Below are positions 62,492 through 64,000 of a stretch of DNA of 64,000 nt, piece by piece (positions within the stretch are counted from its first letter, which is position 1; each line of letters opens with the position of its first letter). The position numbers and the translations under genes were made by a program. A model generated the notes under the pieces. The model did no database searches. It was given only the letters and a program-made list of their open reading frames with translations, and was not told the DNA's origin. The stretch is from Anodontia alba (Eukaryota; Mollusca; Bivalvia; Lucinida; Lucinidae). The stretch spans positions 125,678,924 through 125,742,923 of the forward strand of contig OZ024823.1 of assembly GCA_964016985.1 (NCBI GenBank), written 5' to 3'.

Positions 62492-62606
62492 GACGTTTTA
62501 TAAACGTCATGACGTTGTATCGACGTTTATGTGACGTTCTATAAACGTCATGACGTTGCATAGACGTTAATGCGACGTTGTATAAACGTCATGTGCCCGC
62601 TGGGAA
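62492..62606. repeat. 41-bp tandem repeat ending CCCGCTGGGAA
   Basis: GACGTTTTATAAACGTC starts at 62492, and GACGTTCTATAAACGTC and GACGTTGTATAAACGTC follow at 62533 and 62574 (41-bp period). Each unit is itself dyad-symmetric. The end GTGCCCGCTGGGAA could be a transposon terminus, but I found no inverted partner. Confidence 0.85.
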
Positions 62607-62858
62607 ATGGCCTCATCAGCCATCTACGAATACACAGACGAGCTAGCATGTGACTGGAATGGACTTAGATATGATCGACGCACCAACAACAACAGCATGA
62701 AATTCTACATTTTTTCCATCCTTTCCTACGATGAACTAGGTCACGAAATGCTAAATCGAACTTTAGAGCATTCACTCAAACTGATCAAATCTTTCGCAAT
62801 GCGCTTACAGTCACGAGTTATAGTAGAGCCGGTATACGAAGGTCATCAAATTCCTTAA
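62607..62858 (+). CDS. Candidate ORF of 83 codons, unrecognised
   Basis: Starts at an ATG immediately after the 41-bp repeat block and ends at TAA. The product is mixed and soluble-looking: YEYTDELACDWNGLRYDRRT, NNNSMKFYIFSILSYDELGH, HSLKLIKSFAMRLQSRVIVE. It has no transmembrane helix, and the composition is far more protein-like than other frames here. It could be an exon or a captured or broken gene fragment, because no acceptor, donor or polyadenylation signal was identified and the start abuts a possible transposon end. I do not recognise the family. Confidence 0.3.
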   Translation: MASSAIYEYTDELACDWNGLRYDRRTNNNSMKFYIFSILSYDELGHEMLNRTLEHSLKLIKSFAMRLQSRVIVEPVYEGHQIP

Positions 62859-63196
62859 TAGGAATGCATTGTCATTTTTTTTTCTTGGCGTGGATTTAAG
62901 AGTATCGTTTAAGTTCCTTAACCCCAAGATTTTTTTCCTTCCAGGCCGGAAGACATTAACCGCAGGTGAAATAATATATGGCTGCAGCTGGTTGTAAATG
63001 GTCTTTTAATAGTCCGTAAAAAATGTACATCGGATTCAAAGATTGTCTTCAGAGATGAATGAATATGATGTTCGGTAGGTCTTTAGGACTACAGGTACAA
63101 GAAAACAATATGGATAAGTTATCGTCACTGGTGTAATCTAGGCAGCTAACATTCTTGTCTGATATGAAGTTATTCTATCCTGTACAAACAACTTTA

Positions 63197-63234
<38 letters not shown>

Positions 63235-63384
63235 GACAGAAAGAAAAATGGTATTAAACAAAGACAATCTTTGGTCTTAAGGTCTTAGAAATACACTATC
63301 GGTAGACAACATGCTACTATAAATTATAAATAGTTCGATATTAGCATAACTGACTAGCATATATTGCATGGGAAAGTAACTTTG
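62859..63384. other. No gene; poly(A) tract at 63198-63232
   Basis: An A run of about 34 bases may be a retroposon tail. No body was recognised upstream. Confidence 0.5.
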
Positions 63385-63525
63385 TAAATAGTTTTTGTCC
63401 CCTTCTGAAAAGGGTCTCTTCTAAATACATTCTTATAGAAAAGACCCCTTTTCAAAAGTTCTTTGGCATGCAGGAAAGCAAACATGAAATCACAAAACTT
63501 GTCTCCCTCGGCAGGAAACGGCAAC
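63385..63525. repeat. F6 palindromic repeat copy
   Basis: CCCCTTCTGAAAAGGGTCTC with inverse AAAAGACCCCTTTTCAAAAG around ACATTCTTATAG, then AGGAAAGCAAACATGAAATC and CTTGTCTCCCTCGGCAGG. Confidence 0.6.
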
Positions 63526-63616
63526 ATCTACCTAGACTGGAACCAGTCTTCAGTGACTAAATATTTTTTCTTATAATCCTGTTTGCTATTACACTAAAAT
63601 AAAACCAAAATAATAG

Positions 63617-63662
63617 CATGACTATAAAGGCTGGTCACTAGTGACCAGTCTTTATAATCATG
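63617..63662. repeat. Perfect or near-perfect 46-bp palindrome
   Basis: CATGACTATAAAGGCTGGTC and GACCAGTCTTTATAATCATG with ACTAGT at the centre. It is flanked by no recognised TIR. The remaining 63663-64000 shows nothing else. Confidence 0.85.
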
Positions 63663-64000
63663 ATTTACGCCGGGCTGGATCTATTTGAGGTTGTTTTTGT
63701 AAAATGTGTATGCATTTAAAGAACTTTTTTTTTTCCAGTATTATGGGGTTCTTAGTGGGGTTATATATAACTATTCACCCCCCACTTTTTTATTATTCAA
63801 AGTCACACTTTTGCAGCAGAGAACTGTGCTACTGGTAACATAGTGAAATAAAAAATGGGAAGTACTGTGAATAATGAGTGTGGCAATGTGGGTTTTACTC
63901 ATTTAAAAGAGAAATGAGCAGTTTTTTTCTGTAGGAGCCACAATTTGACCATTCGACCTGAAATGAGCTTGTTGCTGTCAATATTCGTACACGTTTGAAT

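Overview
The window looks like intergenic or intronic nuclear DNA from a repeat-rich animal. The terminal inverted repeat (TIR) elements, the tRNA-derived SINEs, the mariner and Tc1 relics and the frequent ACATGTACATGT-type words suggest a marine mollusc, perhaps a bivalve. That placement is inference. No bacterial, viral or organellar gene set is visible, and there are no operons. The DNA is AT-rich. Nearly every long open frame falls in a tandem repeat, homopolymer or transposon. Only two short frames (39628-39849 and 62607-62858) are offered as possible host coding sequence.

About half of the window can be assigned to repeats. F1 (about 20 copies, roughly 280 bp) has CATYACGAAAACACGCCTAT ends and a near-perfect central palindrome. 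F2 is a group of pogo/Tigger-like MITEs beginning TACAGT. F3 comprises TTAA-flanked, piggyBac-like MITEs carrying a different central hairpin (CAGTGTAGATCC type). F4 is a pair of almost pure palindromes of about 100 bp. F5 is a MITE with ATGGGCCGCG ends. F6 is a GGGGTCTACTC-type palindromic repeat. F7 is a MITE with GGGCCCAGTTGTTCAAAGC ends. F8 is a repeat with CAGTCTGATCAGAGTCTTCG modules. F9 is a dispersed repeat of about 300 bp. Five copies of one tRNA-derived SINE are present, four with convincing target-site duplications (TSDs) and one with a short one. There is also one 5'-truncated LINE tail with a 15-bp duplication.

Three transposase relics are recognisable. A Tc1-like element (28624-30160) keeps its D, D and E but is frameshifted in its DNA-binding part. 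A mariner (34700-35340) is truncated and frameshifted. A mariner with both ends (47080-48209) has a nonsense codon and has lost the second half of its catalytic core. None looks able to encode an active enzyme.

Tandem DNA is prominent: a 19-bp array built from the end of a TTAA MITE (4385-5097), a 25-bp minisatellite (42661-43852), 35-bp and 41-bp arrays, a diverged array of roughly 150-235 bp (54580-55790), long (TA)n, (CT)n and many poly(A/T) runs. Nested insertions give a relative chronology: F1 inside F5, SINE inside F2, SINE inside a CCGTATTC MITE, LINE inside F5, and F4 inside F3.

The most interesting pattern is modular. Two different hairpin cores each occur inside elements with several unrelated termini, as if the hairpin were the conserved, exchangeable part of these non-autonomous transposons. 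No defence, biosynthetic or regulatory gene system was found.
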